64,000 nucleotides of DNA from Pseudomonas sp. S09G 359 (GCF_002843605.1 NZ_CP025263.1:5361501-5425500); one strand, 5' to 3'; positions 44,330-55,560 are shown, counted from the first letter of the stretch. The notes: generated from the letters alone by a model not told the origin. Numbers and translations are program-made.

Positions 44330-44446
44330 AGTCGCCACGGGCGTAACAGCTAAACAGGCTGTCCGCCTCCGTCAGGCACTTCAAGCAACCCCGCCAACGC
44401 GTAGGCCCCAAGAAGCGTGTTTCATAAAAGGGCGTGGATTCTAACG

Positions 44447-44475
44447 AAAAAACCCGCGCCAGGCGCGGGTTTCTT
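44447..44475 (-). terminator. Terminator after cpoB
   Basis: AAACCCGCGCC and GGCGCGGGTTT pair around a single A-loop; a run of A at the left is T on the minus strand. It is 19 bp after the cpoB stop and separates the tol-pal operon from queE. Confidence 0.9.
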
Positions 44476-44493
44476 CTAAACGGGCTGCATCGC

Positions 44494-45321
44494 TTACAAG
44501 CGCTGCAGATCCCGTTGAGCCAACTGGGCTGCGGAAGTCCCCGGATATTGGGCCACAACCTGCTGCAGAATGCCTTTTACCTTGTCGGTATGACCCAGGC
44601 GGCGTTCTACGTCAGCAAGTTTGTACAGCGAGTCCGGCACCTTGGCGTGCTTGGGGTACAGCTGGCTGACCTTGGCAAATGCCTGGCCGGCCCCCTGCAA
44701 GTCACCCTTGGCCAGGTTGACCTCACCCAACCAGTATTGGGCATTGCCCGCGTACTGGCTGTTCGGGTATTTGCGCAGGAATGCGGTAAAAGCCTGGCTG
44801 GCTTTATCGAAATCCTTGGCTTTGATCAGGTCGAAGGCTGCATCGTAATACAGCTTCTCCTTGGCCGGATCGCCCGGTTCGCTGCTGGCGGCAGGGGCCG
44901 CTGCGGCCCCTGCTGCTGCACCACCGGCGGCTGCGCTAGGCGCACCACCGGCAGAAGAATTATCAGGAGTAGCGGCAGGTGGAACACCGGCTCCTATACG
45001 TCGATCAAGATCCTGGTATCGCTCCAGGCCTTCTTGCTTCAGCTGGTTCACTTGATTCTGCAGAACTTCAATGGTGCCTTGTTGCTGCGACAATTGATCC
45101 TGCATGCGTTGCAGCTGGTTGAACAGTTCGCCCTGTGCCGAGGGAGCGGCAGTTGCCGCCCCCCCAGCATAGGCGCCGTTCGTGCCATAACCTGCCGGCG
45201 GATAGCTGCTCCCGCTATTGTTATAGCCAGAATTGCTATCTTCCACAGGAACCGCAGCCCACACCGCAAGCGGTGCGAAGCTGAGAGCCAATACAGTTAG
45301 AGCACGACGGCACGTTCGCAT
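44494..45321 (-). CDS. cpoB: Cell division coordinator CpoB (YbgF)
   Basis: A 275-residue periplasmic protein. It has a signal peptide (TVLALSFAPLAVWA), a coiled coil (about 75-115: LQRMQDQLSQQQGTIEVLQN), an Ala/Gly-rich linker and C-terminal TPR-like repeats (AKEKLYYDAAFDLIKAKDF, FLRKYPNSQYAGNAQYWLGE, YPKHAKVPDSLYKLADVERR). CpoB links Tol-Pal to peptidoglycan synthesis during constriction. It is the last gene of the tol-pal operon, 6 bp after pal, and is followed by a terminator. Confidence 0.95.
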   Translation of the reverse strand: MRTCRRALTVLALSFAPLAVWAAVPVEDSNSGYNNSGSSYPPAGYGTNGAYAGGAATAAPSAQGELFNQLQRMQDQLSQQQGTIEVLQNQVNQLKQEGLERYQDLDRRIGAGVPPAATPDNSSAGGAPSAAAGGAAAGAAAAPAASSEPGDPAKEKLYYDAAFDLIKAKDFDKASQAFTAFLRKYPNSQYAGNAQYWLGEVNLAKGDLQGAGQAFAKVSQLYPKHAKVPDSLYKLADVERRLGHTDKVKGILQQVVAQYPGTSAAQLAQRDLQRL

Positions 45322-45327
45322 GACGAA

Positions 45328-45828
45328 TTACTTACGCAGTTCGACGCGACGGTTTTGAGCCCAGGACTGCTCGTCGTGGCCAGTAGCAACTGGACGCTCT
45401 TTACCGTAGGAAACCAGTTCCAGTTGGGCAGGAGCAACACCTTGCAGTACCAGGTAGCGCTGAACGGCTTTCGCACGACGCTCGCCCAGTGCCATGTTGT
45501 ACTCACGAGTACCACGTTCGTCGGTGTTACCTTCCAGAACAACGCGAGCGCCGTTAGCTTTCAGGTCCTTCGCGTGAACGTCCAGAGCGCGCATGGCTTC
45601 TGGTTTCAGGTCCGAACTGTCGTATTCGAAGTAGAAAGTGGTGATAGCGCGCAGAGCAGCTTCTTCGCTCAGGGAGCCGTCAACTGCACCAGTGTTAGCG
45701 CCGTAACCAGCGTTTGGATCAACAGCTGCGCCTTCACCGGCATTGTCGCCGCCTTTAGACGAGCAACCAACGGCTACGGACAGAGCCAGAGCCAGAGCAG
45801 CAAACTTACCAAACTTCAGCATTTCCAT
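45328..45828 (-). CDS. pal: Peptidoglycan-associated lipoprotein Pal (OprL)
   Basis: A 166-residue outer-membrane lipoprotein. The lipobox is VGCS after [18 protein letters not shown]. The OmpA-like C-terminal domain binds peptidoglycan; [24 protein letters not shown] and [20 protein letters not shown] carry the conserved Asp and Arg. It anchors the outer membrane to the wall and binds TolB. AGGAG precedes the ATG. Length equals that of pseudomonad OprL. Confidence 0.97.
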   Translation of the reverse strand: MEMLKFGKFAALALALSVAVGCSSKGGDNAGEGAAVDPNAGYGANTGAVDGSLSEEAALRAITTFYFEYDSSDLKPEAMRALDVHAKDLKANGARVVLEGNTDERGTREYNMALGERRAKAVQRYLVLQGVAPAQLELVSYGKERPVATGHDEQSWAQNRRVELRK

Positions 45829-45883
45829 CGTGAAACTCCTAATGAACCCCAGTGTGTTAAGTACTTCTTTTTGTAGCGCCGCG

Positions 45884-47185
45884 TCAGTTCAGGTAAGGGG
45901 ACCAGGACGGTTCTCTGACTTCGCCTTGAGCGGTAGGAAGCGGGAGCCTTACGCGTCCATTAATGGACACGAGCATCAAGACTCCCCGGCCCTGCTGGCG
46001 GGTGGCGTAGATTACCATGGTGCCGTTGGGCGCAACAGTAGCTGACTCATCAAGGTTGGTATCTGTGAGGATTTTTACCGTTCCACGCTGCAAATCCTGG
46101 GCCGCAACCCGGAAATTAGTGAAACCATCCTGACGGTGAATCATCACCAACGTCTTTTCATCAGCCGAAAGCTTAGGATTGGCATTGTAGTTACCAATAA
46201 AGGTAACGCGTTCTGCACCGCCACCCCCTACGCTCGTTTTATAGATTTGTGGTTTGCCGCCACGGTCGGAGGTGAAGTAGATGGTCGAACCATCCTTACC
46301 CCAGAACGGTTCGGTGTTGATGCCCGGGCCGCTGGTTACGCGGCTGATCTGGCGCGAGGCCATGTTCATCACGTAGATATCCGGGTTACCGTCCTTGGAC
46401 AGCACGAACGCCAGGCGCGAACCATCCGGCGACCAGGCCGGCGCACCGTTGAGGCCTTCAAAGTTGGTGATCTGCTCACGACGACCAGTGTCAATGTGCT
46501 GGACGAAGATACGCGGACGCTTCTGTTCGAAAGACACGTAGGCAATACGCTTGCCGTCCGGCGCAAAGCGCGGCGACAGGATTGGCTCACGGGATTGCAG
46601 CAGGGTCACGGCGCGAGCACCGTCGTAGTCCGAGCGCTGCAAAGTGTAACGAGTGTTGTCTACGGAGAAACGCTCAGCCGTTACATACAGCAGGCGTGTC
46701 GAGAACGCACCCTTGATACCGGTGAGTTTTTCAAACGACTGGTCCGAAATGTAGTGGGCCATGTCGCGCAGTTGTTCGGCGGTGCCCGATACGCTGCCGG
46801 TCAGAACCTGCTGCTCGGTGGCCACGTTGAACAACGTGTACTGGATCTGCAGGCGACCGCCGGCCGGCGTGATGCTGCCGACCATCAGGTACTGGGCGCC
46901 AACTGCCTTCCAGTCACGGAAAATGACTTCGCTGGCCTGGGTAGGCTGGCTGATCATGTTGCCTTTCGGAATCGGCGCGTAGTAACCGGAGTTGCGCAGG
47001 TCATCGCTGACGATCTGGGCCATGTCGTCCGGCAGCACGCTGCCGCCCTGCCAGCCGAACGGTACTACCGCGATCGGGGTGGCCCGATCGCTACCGCTGG
47101 TGACCAGGATGTTCTTTTCATCCGCCGCCGCTATCCCTGCCATACAGCAAATAACGACAAGCATTCCTCGAAGAAGGTTTCTCAC
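45884..47185 (-). CDS. tolB: Tol-Pal system protein TolB
   Basis: A 433-residue periplasmic protein with a signal peptide ([14 protein letters not shown]), an N-terminal domain for TolA/Pal contact ([20 protein letters not shown]) and a C-terminal beta-propeller with repeating PDG-type motifs ([46 protein letters not shown]). It couples TolA to Pal. GTG at 47185 overlaps the tolA stop (GTGA), so the two are coupled. Confidence 0.96.
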   Translation of the reverse strand: MRNLLRGMLVVICCMAGIAAADEKNILVTSGSDRATPIAVVPFGWQGGSVLPDDMAQIVSDDLRNSGYYAPIPKGNMISQPTQASEVIFRDWKAVGAQYLMVGSITPAGGRLQIQYTLFNVATEQQVLTGSVSGTAEQLRDMAHYISDQSFEKLTGIKGAFSTRLLYVTAERFSVDNTRYTLQRSDYDGARAVTLLQSREPILSPRFAPDGKRIAYVSFEQKRPRIFVQHIDTGRREQITNFEGLNGAPAWSPDGSRLAFVLSKDGNPDIYVMNMASRQISRVTSGPGINTEPFWGKDGSTIYFTSDRGGKPQIYKTSVGGGGAERVTFIGNYNANPKLSADEKTLVMIHRQDGFTNFRVAAQDLQRGTVKILTDTNLDESATVAPNGTMVIYATRQQGRGVLMLVSINGRVRLPLPTAQGEVREPSWSPYLN

Positions 47186-48255
47186 AAGGCTAGATCCTCA
47201 GGTGTGAATGTCATCTTGAATGAACGATAGGGAGCGAAGTCGCTTGGTTTCATTCCCTGCATCTCGGTCAACCGGCCAATGTTCTTGACCGCTGCAACCG
47301 CTGAACTGTCAAACGAAGCATCGCCACTGCCCTTGGCCACGCTGACCGAAGTCACCGTGCCGTCCGGCAACATGCCGATCTGCAATACGACTGTCATGCC
47401 TTTGCGTGCCGAAGGTGGACGTGTCCAGCCTTCTGCTGCCCGTGCCCGAATCAGGTCGTCGAAACTGCCCGCGACTTCATCACCACGTTCATCGGCCAAG
47501 GCTTGCTGACGCTGCGGCGTGTCGGAGAGCAAATCTGCCAAGGCCTGGGCCTTTTTCTCTTCGGCGGATTTACGCGCTGCTTCCTGGGCCTTTTTCTTGG
47601 TGGCGTCGGCGGCAGCTTTCTTCTTCGCGTCGTCGGCGATTTTCTTCTTCGCCTCGTCTGCTTCAGCTTTTTTCTTGGCGTCTTCGGCGGCTTTCTTCTT
47701 CGCGTCTTCGACAATCTTTTTCTTGGCGTCTTCAGCGGCCTGTTTCTTGGCCTCTTCTTCGGCAGCTTTCTTCGCTTCGTCTTCGGCTTTCTTCTTGGCT
47801 ATATCAGCCAATTGTTTCTCTTCGGCCTTTTTGGCGTCGGCAGCTTTCTCGGCTTTCTTGGCTTCATCAGCCTTTTTCGCCTCGTCGGCCTTCTTCGCTT
47901 CGTCAGCCTTTTTCGATTCCTCGGCCTTTTGAGCCGCCTCTTCTTTCTTTTGTTCCGCAGCAGCCTTCACCGCTTCCTGCTCGACCTTCTTCTGTTCCAT
48001 CTGCTCGACTTCAGTCTGGCGCGCAGCCGACTTCTGGGCCTCACCCGCAATCTTCTGATTGGTCTGGGTGGTGGCCTGGCTTTTCGATTTCAGCTGATAC
48101 AGGGTCGCCTGCACGATCGGCTTGGCTGGCGGCAGGTCCGGGGTCATGGCAAAGCTGACAAACAGCATGCCAAAAACCAGGACGTGCAGGGCAATTGCCC
48201 AGACGCTAGGCCAGAAGAAGCTTTCCGAGGCGGACGGCTCTCGCTGTTGCTGCAT
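47182..48255 (-). CDS. tolA: Tol-Pal system protein TolA
   Basis: A 357-residue inner-membrane protein: one N-terminal span ([20 protein letters not shown]), a long Ala/Lys/Glu coiled coil (~65-245, with [20 protein letters not shown]), and a C-terminal domain with the TonB/TolA fold ([19 protein letters not shown]). It transmits proton-motive force from TolQR to the outer membrane. The first base of its ATG is the last of the tolR stop (TGATG). Confidence 0.96.
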   Translation of the reverse strand: MQQQREPSASESFFWPSVWAIALHVLVFGMLFVSFAMTPDLPPAKPIVQATLYQLKSKSQATTQTNQKIAGEAQKSAARQTEVEQMEQKKVEQEAVKAAAEQKKEEAAQKAEESKKADEAKKADEAKKADEAKKAEKAADAKKAEEKQLADIAKKKAEDEAKKAAEEEAKKQAAEDAKKKIVEDAKKKAAEDAKKKAEADEAKKKIADDAKKKAAADATKKKAQEAARKSAEEKKAQALADLLSDTPQRQQALADERGDEVAGSFDDLIRARAAEGWTRPPSARKGMTVVLQIGMLPDGTVTSVSVAKGSGDASFDSSAVAAVKNIGRLTEMQGMKPSDFAPYRSFKMTFTPEDLAL

Positions 48256-48716
48256 CAGGGCGCCTCGGTAATCAAGCCAACGTTACCGACGCCGGCCTTC
48301 TGCAGCCCGCCCATGGCGCCCATGACAGAGCCATAGTCGACAGATTTGTCGCCGCGGATGAACACCTGGGTGTGCTTGCCGCCTTCGTTGCCGGAGCGAA
48401 TGATCTTGGTTACCGCATCGGTCATCGCCGGCAGGGTCAAGGCCTTGTCCTGTTGTTTCTGGGTGTCGACTTCGCTGCCAAGGTTCCAGTAATAGGTCTT
48501 GTCAGACTTGATCGAAATGGTCAGCACCTGGGTGTTGTTGTCCTGCGGCAAGGCTTCACTGGAAACCTTGGGCAGATCAACCTTCACACCCTGGTTGAGC
48601 ATCGGCGCGGTCACCATGAAGATCACCAGCAGCACCAGCATCACGTCGATGTAAGGCACTACGTTCATCTCGGCGACCGGCTTGCGCTTTTTGCGAGCTC
48701 GAGCGATTAAAGCCAT
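48255..48716 (-). CDS. tolR: Tol-Pal system protein TolR
   Basis: A 153-residue protein with one N-terminal transmembrane helix containing the conserved Asp of the ExbD/TolR family (AEMNVVPYIDVMLVLLVIFMV) and a periplasmic domain ending KAGVGNVGLITEAP. It forms the proton channel stator with TolQ. It starts 14 bp after tolQ and overlaps tolA by 1 bp. Confidence 0.97.
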   Translation of the reverse strand: MALIARARKKRKPVAEMNVVPYIDVMLVLLVIFMVTAPMLNQGVKVDLPKVSSEALPQDNNTQVLTISIKSDKTYYWNLGSEVDTQKQQDKALTLPAMTDAVTKIIRSGNEGGKHTQVFIRGDKSVDYGSVMGAMGGLQKAGVGNVGLITEAP

Positions 48717-48730
48717 TGGGAATTACCTGC

Positions 48731-49426
48731 TTATTCTTCGCTGGTGTGCACTTTACGGTGCAGGATCGCCTGGAATTCATCGGCGAAGGTGTAGTAACGG
48801 CCGATCAGCGTTTCGCTGGTTGCAGCAAAACGGTTGTAGGCGATTACTGCGGGGATAGCGGCAAACAGGCCGATCGCGGTGGCGATCAGGGCTTCGGCGA
48901 TACCCGGGGCCACGGTGGCCAGGGTCGCTTGCTGCGCCTGGGCCAGGCCACGGAAGGAGTTCATGATCCCCCACACGGTACCGAACAGGCCGATATACGG
49001 GCTGACGGAACCCACGGTGGCGAGGAACGGCAGGCTCTGCTCCAGTTTCTCTTCTTCGCGGGAGATGGCAACGCGCATGGCACGGGCCACGCCTTCCATC
49101 ACCGCTTCCGGGTCAACACCTGGCTGCTGGCGCAGGCGGGAGAATTCCTTGAAGCCGGCGCGGAAGATCTGCTCGACGCCCGAATCCGGGTCTGGGTTGC
49201 TGCCGGCCTGGCGGTACAGCTTGGACAGGTCGATACCCGACCAGAAGCGCTCTTCAAAGCTCTCCAGGGCACGTCGACCGGCGCGCAGCAGGTTGCTGCG
49301 CTGAAAAATCATGACCCAAGAGGTAACCGATGCGGCTACCAGGGTCAGCATGACCAGTTGAACCACAACACTGGCATTGCTGACCAGGCTCCACATGGAG
49401 GAATGGTCGACGACGGTAGGTTCCAC
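48731..49426 (-). CDS. tolQ: Tol-Pal system protein TolQ
   Basis: A 231-residue inner-membrane protein of the MotA/ExbB/TolQ family with three transmembrane helices: VVVQLVMLTLVAASVTSWVM near the N-terminus and ATVGSVSPYIGLFGTVWGIM then GIAEALIATAIGLFAAIPAV in the second half. It is the proton-driven stator partner of TolR. GTG at 49426 follows an AGGAG; the gene starts 1 bp after the ybgC stop. Confidence 0.97.
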   Translation of the reverse strand: MEPTVVDHSSMWSLVSNASVVVQLVMLTLVAASVTSWVMIFQRSNLLRAGRRALESFEERFWSGIDLSKLYRQAGSNPDPDSGVEQIFRAGFKEFSRLRQQPGVDPEAVMEGVARAMRVAISREEEKLEQSLPFLATVGSVSPYIGLFGTVWGIMNSFRGLAQAQQATLATVAPGIAEALIATAIGLFAAIPAVIAYNRFAATSETLIGRYYTFADEFQAILHRKVHTSEE

Positions 49427-49427
49427 G

Positions 49428-49883
49428 CTAAATCTCCTGCTTTGATTGTTTACCCGCGCCGCTCACGGCGGCAAAGGCCGCACGTAGAGTTTCGGGAATG
49501 GCCCGAGGTTTCAAACTGTTGGTGCGCACACACGCCACCAGGAACTGCCCCTCACAGAGCAGCGTTGCATCCGTTGCCCGCCTGACCTGCTGCTTGAATC
49601 GCAGGCTGGCACGGTTCAATTCGATTACTTCAGCACTGACCAGCAGCTCATCGTCCAATCGCGCCGGCGCGTGATACCGAGCCTCGCTGGAATGCACGAC
49701 AAACAACAGGTCCTCCCCTGCCAGCGAGGATTGGGCAAAGCCCAGCTCCCGTAGCCGCTCGGTTCGAGCCCGCTCCATGAACTTGAGGTAATTGACGTAA
49801 TACACGATGCCGCCCGCATCGGTGTCCTCGTAATAAACGCGACAGCGATGTGCGAACGACGGATCCCCATTTTGCGCGCGCAT
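49428..49883 (-). CDS. ybgC: Tol-Pal associated acyl-CoA thioesterase YbgC
   Basis: A 151-residue hotdog-fold thioesterase: [31 protein letters not shown] contains the conserved Asp and the YxDTDxxGIVYY motif. It hydrolyses short or medium acyl-CoA and is functionally tied to the Tol-Pal operon. It is the first gene of the operon in this window (ybgC-tolQ-tolR-tolA-tolB-pal-cpoB), with ruvB 140 bp upstream on the same strand. Confidence 0.94.
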   Translation of the reverse strand: MRAQNGDPSFAHRCRVYYEDTDAGGIVYYVNYLKFMERARTERLRELGFAQSSLAGEDLLFVVHSSEARYHAPARLDDELLVSAEVIELNRASLRFKQQVRRATDATLLCEGQFLVACVRTNSLKPRAIPETLRAAFAAVSGAGKQSKQEI

Positions 49884-50022
49884 ACTCTAGTGCTTACTCC
49901 TCAGGTTGCCAATCCGGCTGGGCAACTGTTTTTTCTTATGCTGAAACATTTCTAATGACTGAATGACGACGCCAGCCACTAGGACAGCACAATCCTCGAA
50001 TAAATCGACGAACTAACTGCTT

Positions 50023-51081
50023 TTAATCGTCCACTGCATCGAGGAATTCGTCTACCACGGGCATCTCACCCAATCGTGACGGAATGTTTAACCCGAAGTG
50101 CAGGTAGGCATGCCGCGTCACCACCCGCCCCCTTGGCGTACGCATGATGTAGCCCTGCTGGATCAGGTACGGCTCCAACACATCCTCAATGGTGTGGCGC
50201 TCCTCGCTGATGGCCGCGGCCAGGCTGTCGACGCCCACCGGGCCACCGTCGAATTTCTCGATCATGGTCAAGAGTAGCCGCCGATCCTGGTGATCGAAGC
50301 CATGCTCATCCACATCCAGCAGGTTCAACGCCAGGTCGGCCACGGCCTTGGTGATATGCCCCTTGGCCCGCACTTCGGCGAAGTCGCGCACGCGGCGCAG
50401 CAAACGGTTGGCGATGCGTGGCGTACCGCGGGCCCGGCGGGCAATTTCAAACGCGCCTTCAGGGTCCAGGGGCAAGCCAAGAATGCTCGCCGAACGACTG
50501 ACGATGGTCGCCAAGTCGGCGGTGCTATAGAACTCTAGACGTTGAACAATGCCGAAACGGTCTCGCAACGGGTTGGTCAACATACCCGCGCGCGTGGTCG
50601 CGCCAACCAGGGTGAACGGTGGCAGGTCGAGCTTGATCGAGCGGGCCGCCGGGCCCTCGCCGATCATGATGTCGAGCTGGAAATCCTCCATCGCCGGGTA
50701 CAGCACTTCCTCGACGATCGGCGACAGCCGGTGGATCTCGTCGATAAACAGCACGTCATGCGGCTCAAGATTGGTCAGCAGCGCCGCCAGGTCACCCGGC
50801 CGCTCCAGCACCGGGCCGGAGGTGGACTTGATCGACACGCCCATTTCCTGGGCAATGATGTTGGCCAGGGTGGTCTTGCCCAGCCCCGGCGGACCGAAGA
50901 TCAGGGTGTGGTCCAGCGACTCATTGCGCCCGCGCGCAGCCTGGATAAACAGTTCCATCTGCTCGCGCACGGTGGGCTGGCCGATGTACTCGGCCAGGCT
51001 CAGGGGGCGGATAGCCCGGTCCTGGACTTCTTCACGGTCGCGCGGGCCGGTGGCCGCGATCAGACGATCAGCTTCAATCAC
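50023..51081 (-). CDS. ruvB: Holliday junction branch-migration helicase RuvB
   Basis: A 352-residue AAA+ motor. Walker A is [15 protein letters not shown], Walker [12 protein letters not shown] and the arginine finger region [18 protein letters not shown]; the C-terminal winged helix ends with [17 protein letters not shown]. It drives branch migration of Holliday junctions with RuvA. It begins directly after ruvA, which ends at 51082. Confidence 0.97.
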   Translation of the reverse strand: MIEADRLIAATGPRDREEVQDRAIRPLSLAEYIGQPTVREQMELFIQAARGRNESLDHTLIFGPPGLGKTTLANIIAQEMGVSIKSTSGPVLERPGDLAALLTNLEPHDVLFIDEIHRLSPIVEEVLYPAMEDFQLDIMIGEGPAARSIKLDLPPFTLVGATTRAGMLTNPLRDRFGIVQRLEFYSTADLATIVSRSASILGLPLDPEGAFEIARRARGTPRIANRLLRRVRDFAEVRAKGHITKAVADLALNLLDVDEHGFDHQDRRLLLTMIEKFDGGPVGVDSLAAAISEERHTIEDVLEPYLIQQGYIMRTPRGRVVTRHAYLHFGLNIPSRLGEMPVVDEFLDAVDD

Positions 51082-51693
51082 TTAAATCATTCCCTTCAGG
51101 GCTCGGCGGATCATGTCTTCGCTGCTCAAATTCTTGTCCTTGATGGCCGATACGGCCTTGCTGGCTTCCTGCGGCTTGTAGCCCAGGGAGATCAGCGCGC
51201 TGACAGCATCGCTTTCGGCGCTGGCGACCTGGCCCGCCGGCATATCCGGCTGGTTCGGCACCAGGGCAAACATGCTCGGTACCACTTCCCAGGCCTTGAA
51301 ACGGTCCTTGAGTTCCACCAGCAGGCGCTCAGCGGTTTTCTTGCCCACGCCAGGCACCTTGGTCAGCGCCGAGGTGTCTTGGGCGGATACCGCGCGCACC
51401 AGCTCATCGACTTCCAGGCTCGACATCAGCGCCAGGGCCAGCTTGGGGCCCACACCGTTCAGGCGAATCAGCTCGCGGAAGAAATCCCGGTCACGCTTGC
51501 CGATGAAACCATAGAGCAATTGTGCGTCTTCGCGCACCACCAAGTGTGTGTGCAAGGTTATCGGCTCGCCGACCGACGGTAGGCGATAGAGGGTGGTCAT
51601 GGGCACTTCCAGCTCATACCCCAACCCGTTTACATCCAGAATCAGGTGCGGCGGCTGTTTCTCAGCCAGGGTGCCGCGCAAGCGTCCAATCAC
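51082..51693 (-). CDS. ruvA: Holliday junction DNA-binding protein RuvA
   Basis: A 203-residue protein with the OB-fold N-domain ([20 protein letters not shown]), two helix-hairpin-helix motifs ([16 protein letters not shown] and [16 protein letters not shown]) and a C-terminal domain ([20 protein letters not shown]) that contacts RuvB. The order ruvC-ruvA-ruvB is the usual one; ruvC ends 68 bp upstream. Confidence 0.97.
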   Translation of the reverse strand: MIGRLRGTLAEKQPPHLILDVNGLGYELEVPMTTLYRLPSVGEPITLHTHLVVREDAQLLYGFIGKRDRDFFRELIRLNGVGPKLALALMSSLEVDELVRAVSAQDTSALTKVPGVGKKTAERLLVELKDRFKAWEVVPSMFALVPNQPDMPAGQVASAESDAVSALISLGYKPQEASKAVSAIKDKNLSSEDMIRRALKGMI

Positions 51694-51761
51694 GGTTCAG
51701 ATCCTTAAAGCTTGGGGGTCAGATCATGGCCTGACCGGAAATAACGATTGCGCTGATGCTA

Positions 51762-52286
51762 TCAGAGACGCAGGCGCCCGCCACGACTGCGTGCAGTGCC
51801 AAGGCCGTGGGGCAACAGGCTGGAACGGGTGTGCGCGTGGCAAATGGCGATGGCCAGGGCGTCGGAGGCGTCGATCTGCGGTTTTGCGGTGAGCTTGAGC
51901 ATGTGCATGACCATCATCTGCACCTGCTCTTTATTCGCCGCACCGGTGCCGACCACGGCCTGTTTGACCTGGGTCGCGGTGTATTCGGCGATTTCCATGC
52001 CCTCCTCCGCGCCGGCCACAATAGCAGCACCGCGGGCCTGGCCGAGCTTCAATGCGGAGTCGGCATTCTTCGCCATGAACACTTTTTCGATGCCCATGGT
52101 GACCGGACCATAGGTCTGGATGACTTCACGTACGCCGCGATAGACGATCTGCAGGCGCTCGGCCAACTCGCCCGCACCGGTGCGGATACAGCCCGAGGCG
52201 ACGTAGATGCAGCCGCGCGGGGTCTGTTGCACCACGCCAAAACCGGTGATGCGCGAACCGGGGTCGATACCTAGGATTAAAGTCAT
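51762..52286 (-). CDS. ruvC: Holliday junction resolvase RuvC
   Basis: A 174-residue endonuclease with the RNase-H-like fold and acidic residues for metal binding ([52 protein letters not shown]). It cuts the junction after RuvAB migration. ATG at 52286 begins MTLILGID and follows GCAGG; an in-frame upstream ATG at 52313 is less well supported. A REPIN then separates it from yebC. Confidence 0.96.
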   Translation of the reverse strand: MTLILGIDPGSRITGFGVVQQTPRGCIYVASGCIRTGAGELAERLQIVYRGVREVIQTYGPVTMGIEKVFMAKNADSALKLGQARGAAIVAGAEEGMEIAEYTATQVKQAVVGTGAANKEQVQMMVMHMLKLTAKPQIDASDALAIAICHAHTRSSLLPHGLGTARSRGGRLRL

Positions 52287-52322
52287 AACGCCTGCGGTTT
52301 TTTGGATACACATAGACCCAAT

Positions 52323-52410
52323 GTGGGAGCGGGCTTGCTCGCGATAGCGGTCATTCAGTTACTGCATCAGGTGACTGACACACCGCATTCGCGAGCAAGC
52401 CCGCTCCCAC
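52323..52410. repeat. REPIN between ruvC and yebC
   Basis: Regular arms GTGGGAGCGGGCTTGCTCGC and complement, with CGATAGCGG facing CCGCATTCG, between two genes of the same strand. Confidence 0.92.
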
Positions 52411-52428
52411 AGGGAACTCTCATTGTTC

Positions 52429-53175
52429 TCAGCTGAGCTGTTCGGCTACCGATTCCGGGATGTCAGCGTTGGAATAAACGTTCTGCACATCATCCAGATC
52501 TTCGAGCATATCCAGCATCTTCAGCACTTTTTGCGCACCGTCCAGGTCCAGCTCGGCGCTGGTGGTCGGCAGCATCACGATTTCCGCGTCGGTGCCCTTG
52601 AAACCAGCGGCTTCCAGCGCGTTACGCACGGCATAGAACCCGGCGAACGAGGTGAACACGTCAATGGAGCCGTCTTCGTTGGTTACCACGTCGTCGGCAT
52701 CCGCCTCCATCGCCGCTTCCATCAGCGCGTCTTCGTCCACACCCGGAGCGAAGGTGATCTGCCCCTTGCGCTCGAACAGGTAGGCCACCGAACCGTCGGT
52801 GCCGAGGTTGCCGCCACATTTGCTGAACGCATGGCGCACGGCAGCTGCGGTACGGTTGCGGTTGTCGGTCATGCACTCGACCATCACCGCCACGCCACCC
52901 GGGCCGTAGCCTTCGTAGGTCAGCTCGACCATGTCGTCGGTGTCGGCTGCCCCGGCACCACGGGCCACGGCGCGGTCGATGATGTCGCGGCTCATGTTCG
53001 CGCCAAGGGCCTTGTCCAGCGCCAGGCGCAGGCGCGGGTTGGAGCCCGGGTCACCACCGCCCTGACGGGCAGCGACGGTCAGCTCGCGGATCCACTTGGT
53101 GAAAATCTTGCCTTTCTTGGCATCCTGACGCTCTTTGCGGTGCTTGATGTTCGCCCACTTGGAATGGCCAGCCAT
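52429..53175 (-). CDS. yebC: YebC/TACO1-family protein (PmpR)
   Basis: A 248-residue YebC-type protein: [20 protein letters not shown] at the N-terminus, then [14 protein letters not shown] [20 protein letters not shown] and [17 protein letters not shown]. YebC was long called a DNA-binding regulator (PmpR represses quorum sensing in P. aeruginosa); newer work makes it a translation factor that relieves ribosomes at proline-rich stretches. GGAG precedes ATG 53175. It lies between ruvC and aspS. Confidence 0.95.
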   Translation of the reverse strand: MAGHSKWANIKHRKERQDAKKGKIFTKWIRELTVAARQGGGDPGSNPRLRLALDKALGANMSRDIIDRAVARGAGAADTDDMVELTYEGYGPGGVAVMVECMTDNRNRTAAAVRHAFSKCGGNLGTDGSVAYLFERKGQITFAPGVDEDALMEAAMEADADDVVTNEDGSIDVFTSFAGFYAVRNALEAAGFKGTDAEIVMLPTTSAELDLDGAQKVLKMLDMLEDLDDVQNVYSNADIPESVAEQLS

Positions 53176-53244
53176 AACACAACTCCGAAATTCTCTAGAA
53201 ACCTTGATCAACCCCGCCCCAGGCGGGAGGTAGTCCTTTAACGC

Positions 53245-53272
53245 AAAGGCGCATCCGAAGATGCGCCTTTTT
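53245..53272. terminator. Bidirectional terminator between aspS and yebC
   Basis: AAAGGCGCATC and GATGCGCCTTTTT pair around CGAA, read as CTTCGG-type UUCG tetraloop on the minus strand, where it stops aspS transcripts 38 bp after the stop codon. Confidence 0.93.
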
Positions 53273-53310
53273 AGACTGCGTAAACCTCAGTGCGCTTTCA
53301 CGCAGCAGCC

Positions 53311-55086
53311 TTACTCAGCCTTTGGCGTCTCGCGCAGACGGATGTGCAGTTCGCGCAGCGCCTTGGCATCCACCACACCCGGGGCCTGGGTCATTACGTC
53401 CGCAGCACTCTGGGTTTTCGGGAAGGCAATCACTTCACGGATCGACTGGGCGCCGGTCATCAGCATCACCAGGCGGTCGAGGCCGAAAGCCAGGCCACCG
53501 TGGGGTGGTGCGCCGTATTTCAGGGCGTCGAGCAGGAAGCCGAATTTCTCTTCCTGTTCCGCTTCGTTGATGCCCAACAGGCGGAACACCGCTTGCTGCA
53601 TCTCTTTGCGGTGGATACGGATCGAACCGCCACCCAGCTCGGTGCCGTTGAGCACCATGTCGTACGCGCGGGACAGCGCGCCTGCAGGGTTGGCTTCCAA
53701 CTCTTCAGGCGAGCACTTCGGCGCGGTGAACGGGTGGTGCAAGGCGCTGAAGCTGCCGTCGTCGTTCTCTTCGAACATCGGGAAGTCGACAACCCACATC
53801 GGTGCCCATTTGCAGGTCAGCAGGTCCAGGTCGTGGCCCAGCTTGATGCGCAGCGCGCCCAGGGCCTCGCTGACGATCTTGGCTTTGTCGGCACCGAAGA
53901 ACACGATATCGCCATCGACTGCACCGACGCGATCCAGGATCGCGTTGAGGTTTTCCAGCGGAATGTTTTTGACGATTGGCGATTGCAGGCCATCAACACC
54001 GTTGGCGCGCTCGTTGACCTTGATGTACGCCAGGCCCTTGGCACCGTAGATGCCGACGAACTTGGTGTAGTCGTCGATCTGCTTGCGCGGCATGCTCGCG
54101 CCGCCAGGTACACGCAGGGCGGCGATGCGGCATTTCGGGTCGTTGGCCGGGCCGCTGAACACCTTGAAGTCGACCGCCTTGAGCTGGTCGGCCACGTCCA
54201 CCAGTTCCAGCGGGTTACGCAGGTCTGGCTTGTCGGAACCGTAGCGGCGCATGGCTTCTTCGAAGGTCATGTGCGGGAATTCGCCGAACTCCAGGTCCAG
54301 CACTTCCTTGAACAGGTTGCGGATCATCTGCTCGGTCAGGCCCATGATCTCTTTTTCATCGAGGAAGCTGGTCTCGATGTCGATCTGGGTGAATTCCGGC
54401 TGGCGGTCGGCGCGCAGGTCTTCGTCACGGAAGCACTTGGCGATCTGGTAGTAACGGTCGAAGCCGGCCACCATCAGCAGTTGCTTGAACAACTGCGGCG
54501 ATTGCGGCAGCGCGAAGAACGAACCGGCGTGGGTACGGCTCGGTACCAGGTAGTCACGCGCGCCTTCCGGGGTGGCCCGGGTGAGGATCGGCGTTTCGAC
54601 GTCGAGGAAGCCGTTCTCGTCGAGGAAGCGGCGGATGCTGGTGGTCATGCGCGAACGCAGACGCAGCTTCTCGGCCATTTCCGGGCGACGCAGGTCCAGG
54701 AAGCGGTAGCGCAGGCGGGTTTCTTCGCCCACGTCGGAGTATTCGTTAAGTGGGAACGGCGGGGTTTCCGACTCGTTCAGCACTTCAAGCTCATAGCCCA
54801 GCACTTCGATGGCACCGGACGCCATGTTCGCGTTCACGGCACCGGCCGGACGCAGGCGAACCTTGCCGGTGATCTTCACGACGTACTCGCTGCGCACGCG
54901 GTCAGCGGCGGCGAAGCTCTCGGCGCGGTCCGGGTCGAACACCACCTGGGCCAGACCATCACGATCACGGATATCGAGGAAGATTACCCCGCCGTGGTCG
55001 CGGCGACGGTGAACCCATCCGCAAAGGGTGATTTCCTGACCATCCAGGGTCTCGTTCAGTTGGCCGCAATAGTGGCTGCGCATCAT
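53311..55086 (-). CDS. aspS: Aspartyl-tRNA synthetase
   Basis: A 591-residue bacterial-type class IIb enzyme. It has the N-terminal anticodon-binding OB fold ([20 protein letters not shown]), catalytic motif 2 ([20 protein letters not shown]), a GAD insert, and motif 3 ([13 protein letters not shown]). It charges tRNA-Asp; in pseudomonads this enzyme is often non-discriminating and also charges tRNA-Asn for GatCAB amidation. ATG at 55086 (MMRSHYCGQ) fits the usual length; upstream in-frame codons have no support. Confidence 0.97.
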   Translation of the reverse strand: MMRSHYCGQLNETLDGQEITLCGWVHRRRDHGGVIFLDIRDRDGLAQVVFDPDRAESFAAADRVRSEYVVKITGKVRLRPAGAVNANMASGAIEVLGYELEVLNESETPPFPLNEYSDVGEETRLRYRFLDLRRPEMAEKLRLRSRMTTSIRRFLDENGFLDVETPILTRATPEGARDYLVPSRTHAGSFFALPQSPQLFKQLLMVAGFDRYYQIAKCFRDEDLRADRQPEFTQIDIETSFLDEKEIMGLTEQMIRNLFKEVLDLEFGEFPHMTFEEAMRRYGSDKPDLRNPLELVDVADQLKAVDFKVFSGPANDPKCRIAALRVPGGASMPRKQIDDYTKFVGIYGAKGLAYIKVNERANGVDGLQSPIVKNIPLENLNAILDRVGAVDGDIVFFGADKAKIVSEALGALRIKLGHDLDLLTCKWAPMWVVDFPMFEENDDGSFSALHHPFTAPKCSPEELEANPAGALSRAYDMVLNGTELGGGSIRIHRKEMQQAVFRLLGINEAEQEEKFGFLLDALKYGAPPHGGLAFGLDRLVMLMTGAQSIREVIAFPKTQSAADVMTQAPGVVDAKALRELHIRLRETPKAE

Positions 55087-55193
55087 GGTAGTGGTTTCAC
55101 TTCTCGTAATTCGAAATTCGGTGGAGGCCCGCCTCGTCACCGTACAGTTAAGCAGGGGACGGATAATGCAGGAGCCTGCGCATGGGTTTCAAC

Positions 55194-55415
55194 TCAGTCT
55201 GCTTTGTCGCCGCCCGCCAGGTTCTTCTTGGAGCCGGTCTTGAAATCGGTCTCGTACCAGCCGCTACCGCTCAGACGGAAGCCCGGCATGGACAACATCT
55301 TCTTCAGCTCAGGAGCCTGGCAAGCAGGGCAATCGACCAGCGGCGCGGCGCTGATCTTTTGAATGGCTTCCAACTGATGACCACAGGAAGCACATTGATA
55401 GTCGTACATGGGCAT
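55194..55415 (-). CDS. FmdB-family zinc-ribbon protein
   Basis: A 73-residue protein with an N-terminal zinc ribbon (MYDYQCASCGHQLEA...DCPACQAPELKKM: C-x2-C and C-x2-C). FmdB-type proteins are often found with translation or amide-metabolism genes and may regulate; function not settled. It has a conserved Gly/Ser-rich tail (LSGSGWYETDFKTGSKKNLA). The next gene on this strand is aspS, which starts 108 bp after its stop. Confidence 0.92.
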   Translation of the reverse strand: MPMYDYQCASCGHQLEAIQKISAAPLVDCPACQAPELKKMLSMPGFRLSGSGWYETDFKTGSKKNLAGGDKAD

Positions 55416-55560
55416 GGAGATGTCTCGGCGATCAGGTTACTGCGCCACGCGCATGCGCAGCAAAGCGCGGGATTATATCTGGTAAATCGAGGCAGCGCAG
55501 CCGGCATTCTGCCCGGGGCCTCGCCCACCTCGACGGCGGGCCGGCCCCGGCGCCAGCCGA

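Noticed and set aside
49909..49937. Plus-strand terminator GTTGCC...GGCAAC with T-run near ybgC
   Set aside because: It has the right shape but no plus-strand gene ends there; neighbouring genes are all on the minus strand.
53290..55362. 690-codon plus-strand frame opposite aspS
   Set aside because: Same reason; third-position GC of aspS keeps the antisense frame open.
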